This document shows positions 27,865 through 36,599 of a stretch of DNA of 64,000 bases, piece after piece. The position numbers and the translations under genes are program-made. Origin of the DNA: Lachnospiraceae bacterium. GTDB taxonomy: Bacteria > Bacillota > Clostridia > Lachnospirales > Lachnospiraceae. The stretch spans positions 147,690 to 211,689 of the forward strand of contig SVEH01000002.1 of assembly GCA_015057455.1 (NCBI GenBank), in the 5' to 3' direction. The stretch's first letter is position 1. Each line of letters starts with the position of its first letter. The notes beneath the pieces are model-generated. The model had not been told where the DNA came from. It saw only the letters and a list, made by a program, of their open reading frames with translations, and did no database searches.

Positions 27865-30861
27865 ATGGCAAAAAGTATTACAGCACCAGAGCAAGTAATG
27901 AAAGTCGAGGGTTATGAGTTAGTATGTAGTGAGATGTTAAATGAAATTAAGAGCGTTGGTTTAGTATATAGACATATTAAAACAGGCGCAAGAGTAGTTG
28001 TTGTATCTAATGATGATGAAAATAAAGTTTTTTCAATAGCATTTAGGACTCCGCCAACAGATTCTACTGGAGTTCCACATATAATAGAGCATTCAGTTCT
28101 ATGTGGTTCTAAGAAATATCCACCAAAAGATCCATTTATAGAGTTGGCAAAAGGATCTTTAAATACATTTTTAAATGCAATAACTTATCCGGATAAAACA
28201 ATTTATCCTATTGCAAGTTGCAATGATAAGGATTTTCAAAATTTAATGAATGTATATTTAGATGCGGTATTTTATCCAAATATATACACAAATGAAAAAA
28301 TATTTAAACAAGAAGGATGGCACTATGAGTTAGAGGATAAGGATGGAGAACTTATTTATAATGGTGTTGTTTATAATGAAATGAAGGGGGCATTTTCACA
28401 ACCCAAGCAAGTTGTGTTTAGAACAGTGCAGAATTCATTATATCCAGATACATCATATAGTGTAGAATCAGGTGGAGATCCAGAGAATATTCCTGATTTA
28501 ACATATGATGATTTCTTAGCATTTCATGGTAAATTTTATCATCCATCAAATAGTTATATTTATTTGTATGGTGATATGGATATAGAAGAAAAACTAGAAT
28601 TTATAAATAATGAGTATTTAAAAGATTTTGAACAGATAGAAGTTGACTCAGAGATAAAAAAACAGATGCCTTTTACAGAAATGAGAGAGGTAATAAAATA
28701 TTACCCTATACCAGAGGAAGACGACACTACAGACAAAGCATATTTAGCTTACAATGTATCAATAGAAACATCTTTAGAAAAAGAGTTGAGTTTTGCATTT
28801 GAAGTACTTGATTATGTTCTTTTAGGAACTTCGGGAGCACCAGTAAAACAAGCTTTATTAGATGCGGGACTAGCAAAGGATGTTTTTGGAGGATATGATT
28901 GTGATTTATATCAACCATTTTTCTCAGTAATTGCTAAGGACAGTAACTACGAGGATAAGGATAAATTTATTCAAGTTATTAAAGAATCATTGAAAAAGGT
29001 TGTTGAGGAAGGCGTAGATAAAAAAGCATTAAAAGCAGCTATTAATAGATATGAATTTAAACATAGAGAGGCAGATTTTGATGGATATCCTAAAGGATTA
29101 ATATATGGTCTTGATATGTTTGGCAGTTGGTTATACGATGATGAAAAACCATTTATGAGAATGAGTGTAAGTGAAACTTATGCATTCTTAAAAGAAAAAA
29201 TTGATACAGACTATTATGAAAAATTAGTAGAAAAATATTTGATAAATAATGAATTTGCAAGTTTTGTTGCTGTTTTACCAAAAGCAGGATTGGGAACTGA
29301 AATAGAACAAGAAACAGCTAAGAAACTAGCAGATTATAAAGATACTTTGTCAGATGAAGATTTAGAGAGAATAATTGAAGAAACAAAAGAACTTAAAAAG
29401 TTCCAAGAAGAACCTTCAACTGAAGAAGAGTTAAAAACAATCCCTATGTTAACAATAGGTGATATTAAAAAAGAAGCATACAAAATTAATAATCAAATTA
29501 GAGAAAATGAGGATGTTACAGTTGTTTATCATGATGATTTTACAAATGGTATAGTTTATTTTGATTTCTTATTTGATTTAGATAAAGTTCCAAAAACATT
29601 GTCACCATATATTGGCTTATTTGCAATTGCGCTTGGATACTTTAATACAGAGAATTATTCATATTCAGAGCTTGATAATGAAATAAATATGGTTACAGGT
29701 GGAATGGAATTTAGACCTATGAATTATTCTATTGAATATGAGGATAAAACTAGAGGTTCAAAGACATTTATGAAAATAAGTGTTAGAGCATTGACAGAAA
29801 ATATGGATAGATGCATTGAACTAATAAAAGAAATATTATTTAAAACAGACTATAATGATAAGAAGAGATTAAAAGAAATAGTTCAAGAAACAGCATCGAG
29901 AGTAAATATGAGAATTACATCATCAGGTAATATAGCTGCAGCTAAAAGAGCTTTATCATATATTTCACAGTGTGGAATGTTTAATGAAGTGACAAGTGGA
30001 ATCGGTTATTATGAATTCTTAAAAGATATAGAAGATAATTTTGAAGAAAAATCAGAAATAGTAAGTGAAGTATTTAACAGATTAACTGAGATGATTTTCT
30101 CAAAGGATAATTTAATGATAAATGTAACAACAGATGAAGGAGAATATGCAGTAGTTGAAAGTAAATTTGCAGAGTTTATTAAATGCCTACCAGATAAAGC
30201 AATAGTAAATGAGGAAGAATTTAATGGATTTAATATTATGGCAGAAACAGACTTTGCAACGCCAACAAGATTTAAACTATCTAATAAAAACGAAGGTTAT
30301 AAAACAGCAGGTAAAATACAATATGTTGCAAGAGCTGGTAACTTTGTGAAAAAAGGATATGATTATAAAGGTGCACTAAGTATATTAAAGGTAATCCTTA
30401 ATTATGATTATTTATGGACAAATGTAAGAGTTAAGGGAGGAGCTTATGGAGCTTCATGTAGTTTCCTTAGAGATGGAGCTGCGTTCTTTACTTCATATAG
30501 AGATCCTAAATTAAAAGAAACAATAGATGTGTATGAAAAGGTTATTGAATATGTTGAGAATTTTGAAGCAGATGAAAGGGAAATGACTAAATATATTATA
30601 GGTACAATAAGTGGATTAGATACACCACTTAGCCCATATGGTAGAGGGCAAAGAGATTTCTCGGCATATTTCACAGGACTTACACAGGAAGAAATTCAAA
30701 AAGAAAGAGATGAAATATTAAGTGCAACACCTGCACAGATTAGAGAACTTGTTGATATAGTAAAAGCTACTATTGAGGATAATAATTTATGTGTTATTGG
30801 TAATGAAAATATGATTGACCAATGTAAGGATTTATTTAAAGATATTAAACCTTTAGAATAA
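27865..30861 (+). CDS. M16C (presequence protease/insulinase-type) zinc metalloprotease
   Basis: A 998-residue cytosolic peptidase that degrades oligopeptides inside a clam-shell chamber. The inverted zinc motif HIIEH is at 72-76 (PHIIEHSVLCGSKKYPPKDP), and the distal Glu lies near NGVVYNEMKGAF. The M16C-associated middle domain and the catalytically inactive C-terminal half (VRVKGGAYGASCSFL, SPYGRGQRDF) are present, giving the full four-domain length. SD AAGGAGGAA. It is well conserved in Lachnospiraceae. No operon partner. The first copy of the repeated RNA cassette starts about 50 bp after its stop. Confidence 0.93.
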   Translation: MAKSITAPEQVMKVEGYELVCSEMLNEIKSVGLVYRHIKTGARVVVVSNDDENKVFSIAFRTPPTDSTGVPHIIEHSVLCGSKKYPPKDPFIELAKGSLNTFLNAITYPDKTIYPIASCNDKDFQNLMNVYLDAVFYPNIYTNEKIFKQEGWHYELEDKDGELIYNGVVYNEMKGAFSQPKQVVFRTVQNSLYPDTSYSVESGGDPENIPDLTYDDFLAFHGKFYHPSNSYIYLYGDMDIEEKLEFINNEYLKDFEQIEVDSEIKKQMPFTEMREVIKYYPIPEEDDTTDKAYLAYNVSIETSLEKELSFAFEVLDYVLLGTSGAPVKQALLDAGLAKDVFGGYDCDLYQPFFSVIAKDSNYEDKDKFIQVIKESLKKVVEEGVDKKALKAAINRYEFKHREADFDGYPKGLIYGLDMFGSWLYDDEKPFMRMSVSETYAFLKEKIDTDYYEKLVEKYLINNEFASFVAVLPKAGLGTEIEQETAKKLADYKDTLSDEDLERIIEETKELKKFQEEPSTEEELKTIPMLTIGDIKKEAYKINNQIRENEDVTVVYHDDFTNGIVYFDFLFDLDKVPKTLSPYIGLFAIALGYFNTENYSYSELDNEINMVTGGMEFRPMNYSIEYEDKTRGSKTFMKISVRALTENMDRCIELIKEILFKTDYNDKKRLKEIVQETASRVNMRITSSGNIAAAKRALSYISQCGMFNEVTSGIGYYEFLKDIEDNFEEKSEIVSEVFNRLTEMIFSKDNLMINVTTDEGEYAVVESKFAEFIKCLPDKAIVNEEEFNGFNIMAETDFATPTRFKLSNKNEGYKTAGKIQYVARAGNFVKKGYDYKGALSILKVILNYDYLWTNVRVKGGAYGASCSFLRDGAAFFTSYRDPKLKETIDVYEKVIEYVENFEADEREMTKYIIGTISGLDTPLSPYGRGQRDFSAYFTGLTQEEIQKERDEILSATPAQIRELVDIVKATIEDNNLCVIGNENMIDQCKDLFKDIKPLE

Positions 30862-30910
30862 ACAATAATTTACAATATTCTAAAATGTTTATAAAGTGTT
30901 ACAAAAAGTG

Positions 30911-30939
30911 TTTACAATGTAACAAATGTGTAATATAAT
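30911..30939 (+). promoter_or_regulatory. Promoter of RNA cassette copy 1
   Basis: TTTACA (30911-30916), 17-bp spacer, TATAAT (30934-30939). The promoter and about 45 bp upstream are conserved in copies 2 and 3. Confidence 0.75.
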
Positions 30940-30945
30940 TAAATT

Positions 30946-31117
30946 ACAACAAAGGTACAACATAAAAATAAAACAAAAACAAGAATAAATATTCAAAAGG
31001 TATTGAATTTAAAATATATAAGATAAATTAATTAAAATGAAAACTATATAACACATATTTATTATAATCCTTGGAAGAGGTCACTGTTTACACTAAGCTG
31101 TAGGTAGTGGCTTTTTT
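30946..31117 (+). ncRNA. Candidate small RNA, copy 1 of 3
   Basis: About 172 nt from the predicted start to T6 at 31112-31117. The 5' part (ACAACAAAGGTACAACATAA) and a 38-nt block at 31039-31076 are identical in all three copies. Between them a small hairpin (ATTCAA/TTGAAT) is kept although the flanks differ. The terminator pairs GTCACTG with TAGTGGC. No ORF or SD is conserved. The function is unknown, and the family is not one I recognise. Confidence 0.65.
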
Positions 31118-31199
31118 CAATGCTGTATTTTACAGACGATAGAAAAATTGTCATAAAATTTATAAATATAAAATATTTATGTATTTTCTTGCAAAATGT

Positions 31200-31227
31200 T
31201 TGACATATGTAACTTTTTAAGTATAAT
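31200..31227 (+). promoter_or_regulatory. Promoter of the lipoprotein gene at 31285
   Basis: TTGACA (31200-31205), 16-bp spacer, TATAAT (31222-31227). It lies after the RNA terminator, so the gene is transcribed separately from the RNA. Confidence 0.8.
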
Positions 31228-31284
31228 AAGTCTAAAGGGTTGGTGAGATTATAAAATAACATTATAATTTAACGGAGGATGAGT

Positions 31285-32556
31285 ATGAAAAACTTAAAGA
31301 AGAATTTTAAGAAGTACTGTATGGTGCTAATGTGTGTTGCTATGGTTTGTGTTTTAAGTGGATGTAGTGATATGCCTTATAAGAAGGGCAATGTAGATGT
31401 GAGTGTAGATAATAATGGTAAGGGAAGCATTTCTCAGGAATTCGAGATTTCTACTGGATATTTCAATAATGATTTAACAAAGGTTAAGTTATCTAAGGAA
31501 TTAGTTCAATTAATTCAAAGTTCAATTAACGAAGAATTAGGTGTTACTTTAAAGTACATGGAAACAGAAGGAAAGTTAAAGATAAAGCTAACTTTAGATT
31601 ATGATTCATTTGCAGATATGAATAGTAAAGTTAATGCTATAAAGACAGCTATATTAGAGAAAAATAGTGCAGTGAAAGTTTACTTATTTGATACAATATC
31701 AAGTGTAAATAATGTAGAGGTTATAGTTGCTGAATGTGTAAATGAAAAGTTAGATAAGCTTGGAATCGCTTATGACATGGAATCTGATATGTATAAGTAT
31801 CTTATCGCAAGATTGTGGTATTATGGTGAAGGTATTGTTCCAGAAGATAGAATTCTACCAGTGACAGGTGATGTTGAATATAGAGATTTAGATTTTATCA
31901 ATTTAGATGAATATTCTTTAAAGGCAGAGAATGTAGGAAATATTGTAGACGAGAAATCTATAGATAAGGAAGTTACTTCAATATTAGATTACTATTTAGC
32001 AGATATATGTGCAGAAAATCTTGATAAAATTATCGATGTAGATGCATATAATAATTATGTTTTAGATGAATATATAGATAATTATAAAGAGTATATAAAT
32101 AAAGCTTTAGACAATGAGGATGAATCATTTGCAGATATTATAGTTAAGTTGAATATTAACAGTATTGAAGAATTAAATAAAGAAGTAATTAATGGCGCAT
32201 TTGAATATATGGGAATGAATGTTTCTGAAGAACTTAATTGGTATGCAGATATTAAAAATGATGGAGAACCATATTATTGTCCAACAGAGTTAATATTCGG
32301 AATAAAAGAAGTAGTTAACACTAACTCTAAGGTGTTCGTAAATGGTACTGAATTAAAAACTAATGAAGATAAGGCTAACGCTGATGCAGCAGTAAAAGAA
32401 AATAACACAAATAATAAAAAGGATAATAAAGAGATTAACGATATTACACCTAAGACAGCAGATGGAATGAAATTCACATTATTAGTGGTTGTTGCATTAG
32501 TTGCAACAATGGGATTAGGATTGTGCCTAGTATATAGAAAACGTTCATATATGTAA
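31285..32556 (+). CDS. Lipoprotein with additional C-terminal sorting-like anchor
   Basis: 423 residues. The ATG at 31285 is used because GGAGG ends at 31278; the ATG at 31279 touches the SD. A lipobox, VLSGC, follows a hydrophobic signal. The body is a helical, acidic domain of about 360 residues with no recognised family. The C-terminus has TPKTAD, then a hydrophobic helix (FTLLVVVALVATMGLGLCLV) and YRKR. This is the layout of a sortase signal, with Ala in place of Gly. Both ends therefore predict envelope attachment, an unusual combination. The TPKTAD could instead be a plain membrane anchor. Confidence 0.7.
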   Translation: MKNLKKNFKKYCMVLMCVAMVCVLSGCSDMPYKKGNVDVSVDNNGKGSISQEFEISTGYFNNDLTKVKLSKELVQLIQSSINEELGVTLKYMETEGKLKIKLTLDYDSFADMNSKVNAIKTAILEKNSAVKVYLFDTISSVNNVEVIVAECVNEKLDKLGIAYDMESDMYKYLIARLWYYGEGIVPEDRILPVTGDVEYRDLDFINLDEYSLKAENVGNIVDEKSIDKEVTSILDYYLADICAENLDKIIDVDAYNNYVLDEYIDNYKEYINKALDNEDESFADIIVKLNINSIEELNKEVINGAFEYMGMNVSEELNWYADIKNDGEPYYCPTELIFGIKEVVNTNSKVFVNGTELKTNEDKANADAAVKENNTNNKKDNKEINDITPKTADGMKFTLLVVVALVATMGLGLCLVYRKRSYM

Positions 32557-32711
32557 TCCACAGTAATGAGTAATGTATAAAATATCAATAATTCTTAGAG
32601 TATAAATAATTTTTAAATTATGAATAATTTTTAAATTATTTGTAGTAATATTGTTGATTATAACAAATATTTACAATATTCTAAAATGTTTATAAAGTAT
32701 TACGAAAAGTA

Positions 32712-32740
32712 TTTGCAATGTAACAATTATGTAATATAAT
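32712..32740 (+). promoter_or_regulatory. Promoter of RNA cassette copy 2
   Basis: TTTGCA (32712-32717), 17-bp spacer, TATAAT (32735-32740). Confidence 0.7.
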
Positions 32741-32746
32741 TAAATT

Positions 32747-32896
32747 ACAACAAAGGTACAACATAAAAACAAAGAATTAAGAATTAAATTCAAGAGTATT
32801 GAATGTATTATAAAATGAAAACTATATAACACATATTTATTATAATCCTTGGAATGAGTCACTATTTGCACTAAGCTGTAAGTAGTGGCTTGTTTC
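32747..32896 (+). ncRNA. Candidate small RNA, copy 2 of 3
   Basis: About 150 nt. It shares the 5' block, the TTCAA/TTGAA hairpin and the identical 38-nt block at 32817-32854. The terminator pairs GTCACTA with TAGTGGC but has a broken T-run (TTGTTT), so read-through into the MNT gene is possible. Confidence 0.62.
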
Positions 32897-32924
32897 AATT
32901 GTGTGGTGTTTAAGTATAAATTTG

Positions 32925-32953
32925 TTGACGACTATAAATAAAATTTTTATAAT
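32925..32953 (+). promoter_or_regulatory. Promoter of the MNT-HEPN pair
   Basis: TTGACG (32925-32930), 17-bp spacer, TATAAT (32948-32953), about 45 bp before the start. Confidence 0.75.
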
Positions 32954-32998
32954 AAATATGATAAAGTATTTATGTGTGTAGATAAAGGAGTAGAAGCG

Positions 32999-33340
32999 TT
33001 GGATAGAGAATATATAATACAAGTGTTAGGTGAATTGCCTGCTGAGTTGGAAAAGGTATACGGTGATAAATTAAAAAAAGTAGTACTGTATGGTTCTGTA
33101 GCTCGAGGTATGTTTAATGATGAATCAGATGTAGATATTATGTTGTTAGTTGATATGAATAGAAGTGAATTATTAGAAAAAGAAGATGCATTAAGTGAGA
33201 TATCAACTAATTTGGCGTTAGAATATCTAAAGTTTTTTTCAATAATAGATGTTAGTTATGAAGAATATGATCAATGGAAAGACGTGTTACCATTATATAA
33301 AAATATAGATAAGGAAGGTATTGTATTGTATGCAGCATAA
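32999..33340 (+). CDS. Minimal nucleotidyltransferase (MNT) of an MNT-HEPN pair
   Basis: A 113-residue protein. TTG 32999 is chosen as start because AAAGGAG (32984-32990) lies 8 nt upstream; the ATG at 32972 lies before that SD. The nucleotidyltransferase signature GSVARGMFNDESDVDIMLL (G-S-x10-D-x-D) is complete. Enzymes of this type in MntA-HepT systems AMPylate and silence the HEPN RNase. The gene overlaps the HEPN gene by 11 nt, which implies translational coupling. The fully intact motif suggests an active transferase. Confidence 0.85.
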   Translation: MDREYIIQVLGELPAELEKVYGDKLKKVVLYGSVARGMFNDESDVDIMLLVDMNRSELLEKEDALSEISTNLALEYLKFFSIIDVSYEEYDQWKDVLPLYKNIDKEGIVLYAA

Positions 33341-33725
33341 CGAGAAAGATTTATCACAATATAGGATTGAGAGAGCTAAAGAAGATTTGCGAAATGCATA
33401 TGTTAATTATGAAAATAAGCTGTTTAAAGGTGCAGTGAATCGAGCATATTATGCAATTTTTCATTCCATAAGAGCAGTGAATATATTAGATGGTTTCGAT
33501 GCATCCAAGCATTCATCTGTAATTGCCTATTTTAATAGAAATTTTGTTCATACAGGAAAGTTTGAAATAGGAACATATAAAATTATAGATTCAGCATATA
33601 GAATAAGAGAAAAATGTGATTATTCAGATGTTTATATCGTGTCCAAGGAAGAGGCGTTTAAGCAAATAGAAAAAGCAGATACATTTATAAAAATAGTTGA
33701 GAAGTTTTTAAAATTTAATAAATAA
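33330..33725 (+). CDS. HEPN-domain protein, partner of MNT
   Basis: 131 residues from ATG 33330 (GGAAGG upstream); TTG 33321 is less likely. NRAYYAIFHSIRAV and the closing RIREKCDYSDVY identify the PF05168-type HEPN helical bundle. The RX4HXY motif of the HepT RNase toxin is not evident in that exact form, so toxicity is uncertain. It could be a regulatory HEPN or a DNA-uptake-type protein. Coupled to MNT by overlap and followed at once by a terminator that resembles the 3' hairpin of the RNA cassettes. Confidence 0.82.
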   Translation: MQHNEKDLSQYRIERAKEDLRNAYVNYENKLFKGAVNRAYYAIFHSIRAVNILDGFDASKHSSVIAYFNRNFVHTGKFEIGTYKIIDSAYRIREKCDYSDVYIVSKEEAFKQIEKADTFIKIVEKFLKFNK

Positions 33726-33735
33726 AATATAAGGA

Positions 33736-33773
33736 GTCACTATTTACACTTAGTTGTGGGTAGTGGCTTTTTT
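33736..33773 (+). terminator. Terminator of MNT-HEPN, same family as the RNA cassette terminators
   Basis: GTCACTA pairs with TAGTGGC, with T6 after it. The loop is TTTACACTTAGTTGTGGG, near-identical to cassettes 1-3, but no cassette promoter or 38-nt block lies upstream. Confidence 0.85.
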
Positions 33774-33989
33774 CAAGTTTATAAGTTTTAGAGAGGACAA
33801 ATTATAGTGATGTTTGGATATGACTTTTTTATGTTTTTTTTAGATGACTTTTGTATGAATATTAATTATAATGTTTAATAATAGTGTTATACAAATTGAT
33901 ATTGGTCGTATTATAGATAAAAGTATGCTTTTTCAAAAAATAAAAGGTGTGGAGAGAATATATAAGACAGAATAGAGAGGTATTATGAT

Positions 33990-34211
33990 ATGTTATTAGA
34001 AGTACAGAACTATATGATTTCAGCATTAGATATAATATTTATTGCTGTTGGGTTAATTAGAACGTATTTTACTTATTTAGTATTGGTAAAAGTATTAGAA
34101 AGAAGAGATTCTAAGGGATATAAGTATGTGTTTTTTAGTTTCATATTTCCAATTGTAGCTTATGTGGTTTATAAGAAAGTTATTGAAAAGGAAAAACAGA
34201 TAAAGGCATAA
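33990..34211 (+). CDS. Small two-helix membrane protein, unknown
   Basis: 73 residues. The ATG at 33990 has AGAGAGG 9 nt upstream; the nearer ATG at 33985 stops after four codons. Two hydrophobic segments (ISALDIIFIAVGLI and YVFFSFIFPIVAYVVY) flank a charged loop (ERRDSKGYK), and the tail is Lys-rich. No family recognised. It lies between the MNT-HEPN terminator and the third RNA cassette. Confidence 0.6.
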   Translation: MLLEVQNYMISALDIIFIAVGLIRTYFTYLVLVKVLERRDSKGYKYVFFSFIFPIVAYVVYKKVIEKEKQIKA

Positions 34212-34263
34212 AAGTAAAACATTGGAAAAATTCTAAAATGTTTATAAAGTATTACAAAAAGTA

Positions 34264-34292
34264 TTTACAATGTAATAAAAATGTAATATAAT
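34264..34292 (+). promoter_or_regulatory. Promoter of RNA cassette copy 3
   Basis: TTTACA (34264-34269), 17-bp spacer, TATAAT (34287-34292). Confidence 0.75.
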
Positions 34293-34298
34293 TAAATT

Positions 34299-34450
34299 AC
34301 AACAAAGGTACAACATAAAAACAAAGAAAAAGAATTAAAATTCAAATAATTGAATTAAATATATAAAATAGAAAACTATATAACACATATTTATTATAAT
34401 CCTTGGAAGGGGTCACTATTTACACTAAGCTGTGGGTAGTGGCTCTTTTC
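34299..34450 (+). ncRNA. Candidate small RNA, copy 3 of 3
   Basis: About 152 nt with the same 5' block, the AATTCAA/TTGAATT hairpin and the 38-nt block at 34371-34408. The terminator pairs GTCACTA with TAGTGGC and has TCTTTTC after it. It lies downstream of the small membrane gene and converges on the lipoprotein gene at 34512. Confidence 0.65.
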
Positions 34451-34457
34451 AATTGTC

Positions 34458-34496
34458 GCAACCAACAAATTAAAGTTTGTTTGATTTGTTGGTTGC
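34458..34496. terminator. Terminator of the - strand lipoprotein
   Basis: A perfect 13-bp stem (GCAACCAACAAAT, 34458-34470, with 34484-34496), 15 bp beyond the lipoprotein stop. Confidence 0.75.
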
Positions 34497-34511
34497 TATA
34501 TTTAAGATATT

Positions 34512-35222
34512 CTAAGGCACGTAATGATTTACAACGTGGACGATTTGTCTAGCCCTAACAACAATACTTAGTTCAAAATCAGATGAACGTTGAGTATCTT
34601 TACTATCGATATAGTCTTCTAGTTTTTCGTCAAAGTTTTCTTTTATGATAGGTTTATCTGTAGTAGCGTCTGTGTGATCAATAAAAAGTAAGTCATCAGA
34701 TACAGGTAGCTCTACTTCTCCAATTTCAGATGTTAAATAATAGTTGTTCATTTGCATAATTCTATAGAAAGAGCCTTCCTTTGCAAAATCATAGCCATCG
34801 TTCATCATTCCGCCATTTACCTCATAATAGTCATATTCATCGTTGAATTTACATTCTTTAACTTTTACATCCTTACCATTAATTACAAGCGTGTCACCTT
34901 TTTTTAGATTTTTCATTGTCTCCTCAGAAAATCTATCATAGTCAAATATTTTTACTTTGATAGTTTTTTCGTCGTCTTTTTCACGATAACTGCCTTTTAC
35001 AAACTTAACAGCATACATACCATCCGCAAATGCATATTTGGCATCAGGTAATGTATAAATAGATGAGTATTTAGTGCCTTCAGAACTGCTTTGGTCAGGT
35101 TTTTCTGTTTTTACTGCTTCGCCAGTAGTTTTGTTTCCATCATCTGTACTTTTAGAGCAAGCAATTAATGATGAGCCTGCTAATGCTAAACATAGTACAA
35201 TTAAATGTTTTCTAAATTTCAT
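34512..35222 (-). CDS. Lipoprotein, unknown function
   Basis: 236 residues from the ATG at 35222; the ATG at 35234 is part of the SD region (GGAGGAG). The signal ends in the lipobox LIAC, then a Ser/Thr/Lys-rich linker (TTGEAVKTEKPDQSSS) and a beta-rich domain (DAKYAFADGMYAVKFVKGSY) with no recognised family. Anchoring to the outer face of the membrane follows from the lipobox. Monocistronic; divergent from era. Confidence 0.7.
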   Translation of the reverse strand: MKFRKHLIVLCLALAGSSLIACSKSTDDGNKTTGEAVKTEKPDQSSSEGTKYSSIYTLPDAKYAFADGMYAVKFVKGSYREKDDEKTIKVKIFDYDRFSEETMKNLKKGDTLVINGKDVKVKECKFNDEYDYYEVNGGMMNDGYDFAKEGSFYRIMQMNNYYLTSEIGEVELPVSDDLLFIDHTDATTDKPIIKENFDEKLEDYIDSKDTQRSSDFELSIVVRARQIVHVVNHYVP

Positions 35223-35453
35223 TTTCTCCTCCATTCTAGAATTTCTATTTTATAATTAAGAAGTTTAATATATATTTCCAAAGTTATTATCGAAATGAAT
35301 TATTAAAAATTAATAACAATATAAAGAAAGTTAGCTTTCCCTTGATTTGTTAAAGTACTTACTTTATAATCAATATATGGTGCTACAAATGGGATATTGT
35401 GCACCTAGTATGGGATTAGTGTGAAGTTATGAATTATAGAAGGAGGATACATT

Positions 35454-36356
35454 TTGCAAAGTAATTTTAAGTCAGGGTTTGTGACACTTATAGGAAGACC
35501 TAATGTTGGTAAATCAACCTTGATGAATAGTTTAATTGGACAGAAAATAGCTATTACATCGAATAAGCCACAGACTACAAGAAATAGAATTCAAACAGTT
35601 TATACAGATGAGGAAGGACAGATTATTTTCTTAGATACACCAGGTATTCATAAAGCTAAGAATAAGCTTGGAGATTTTATGGTGAATGCAGCTGAGAGAA
35701 CACTTTCAGAGGTTGATGTGGTAGTGTGGCTAGTAGAACCTACAGATTTTATAGGTACACATGAGCAACATATAGCGGAGATATTAAAGAATGTTAAGAC
35801 ACCAGTAGTTTTGGCAATTAATAAAATAGATACTGTTAATAAAGAAGATATTATGATGGCAATTAATACATATAAGGAAGCTCATAATTTTGCGGAGATT
35901 GTTCCTGTATCAGCACTTAAGGGTGATAATAAGACAGAACTTATGAAGGTACTGTTTAAATATTTACCACAAGGACCTATGTATTATGATGAAGATACAG
36001 TAACTGACCAACCTGAGAGACAGATAGTAGCAGAATTAATTCGAGAGAAGGCTTTGCGATTATTAAATGATGAAGTGCCACATGGTATTGCAGTTACAAT
36101 TGAAAGTATGAAGTATCGTAAAAAGGCACATTTATTTGATATAGAAGCGACTATTATATGTGAAAGAGATTCACATAAAGGTATTATAATAGGAAAAAAA
36201 GGTGCTATGCTAAAAAGCATAGGAACTAAAGCTAGATTAGAAATAGAGAATTTATTAGGTAATAAAGTTAATCTTCAATTATGGGTGAAAGTTAAAAAAG
36301 ATTGGAGAGATAGTGACTTTTTACTTAAAAACTATGGGTATAAAGATAATAATTAA
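35454..36356 (+). CDS. era: GTPase Era
   Basis: Essential ribosome-assembly GTPase that binds the 3' end of 16S rRNA. It starts with TTG at 35454, fixed by AGGAGG 7 nt upstream. 300 residues, full length. G1 GRPNVGKST, G3 DTPGIH, G4 NKID and G5 SALKG are present. The C-terminal KH domain holds IIIGKKGAMLKSIG. It heads the conserved era-small ORF-recO gene order of Firmicutes. Confidence 0.97.
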   Translation: MQSNFKSGFVTLIGRPNVGKSTLMNSLIGQKIAITSNKPQTTRNRIQTVYTDEEGQIIFLDTPGIHKAKNKLGDFMVNAAERTLSEVDVVVWLVEPTDFIGTHEQHIAEILKNVKTPVVLAINKIDTVNKEDIMMAINTYKEAHNFAEIVPVSALKGDNKTELMKVLFKYLPQGPMYYDEDTVTDQPERQIVAELIREKALRLLNDEVPHGIAVTIESMKYRKKAHLFDIEATIICERDSHKGIIIGKKGAMLKSIGTKARLEIENLLGNKVNLQLWVKVKKDWRDSDFLLKNYGYKDNN

Positions 36357-36419
36357 ATCTGTAATTATTTAATCAATATTTATTAAAATGGTGTGTAGTT
36401 TGAGAATGGGGATAAGTGT

Positions 36420-36599
36420 ATGAAGTTTATGGATTTATGGGAGAAGTTTGAGCAATCAGGAGATATTAGAGATTATTTAGAGTATTGCGCATGGAATGGT
36501 TCTGTAGATTTAACTAGATTTATCATTTCAGAAAATATGGTTATTGAAAGCGGTGACTTAAGTGGATTTAAGGCAGACGGTAATGGGGCAAGTGCTTAG
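36420..36599 (+). CDS. YqzL-like small protein between era and recO
   Basis: A 59-residue ORF (MKFMDLWEKFEQSGDIRDYL start) preceded by GGGGA. Its 3' end overlaps the recO start by 38 nt in another frame. Small ORFs beginning with this MDLWxxFxxSGxIxDYL pattern commonly lie between era and recO in Clostridia (YqzL position in Bacillus). The function is unknown. Coupled translation into recO is likely. Confidence 0.75.
   Translation: MKFMDLWEKFEQSGDIRDYLEYCAWNGSVDLTRFIISENMVIESGDLSGFKADGNGASA

Noticed and set aside
32972..32998. ATG start for the MNT gene at 32972
   Set aside because: It precedes the SD at 32984-32990; the TTG at 32999 has correct spacing and gives the normal family N-terminus.
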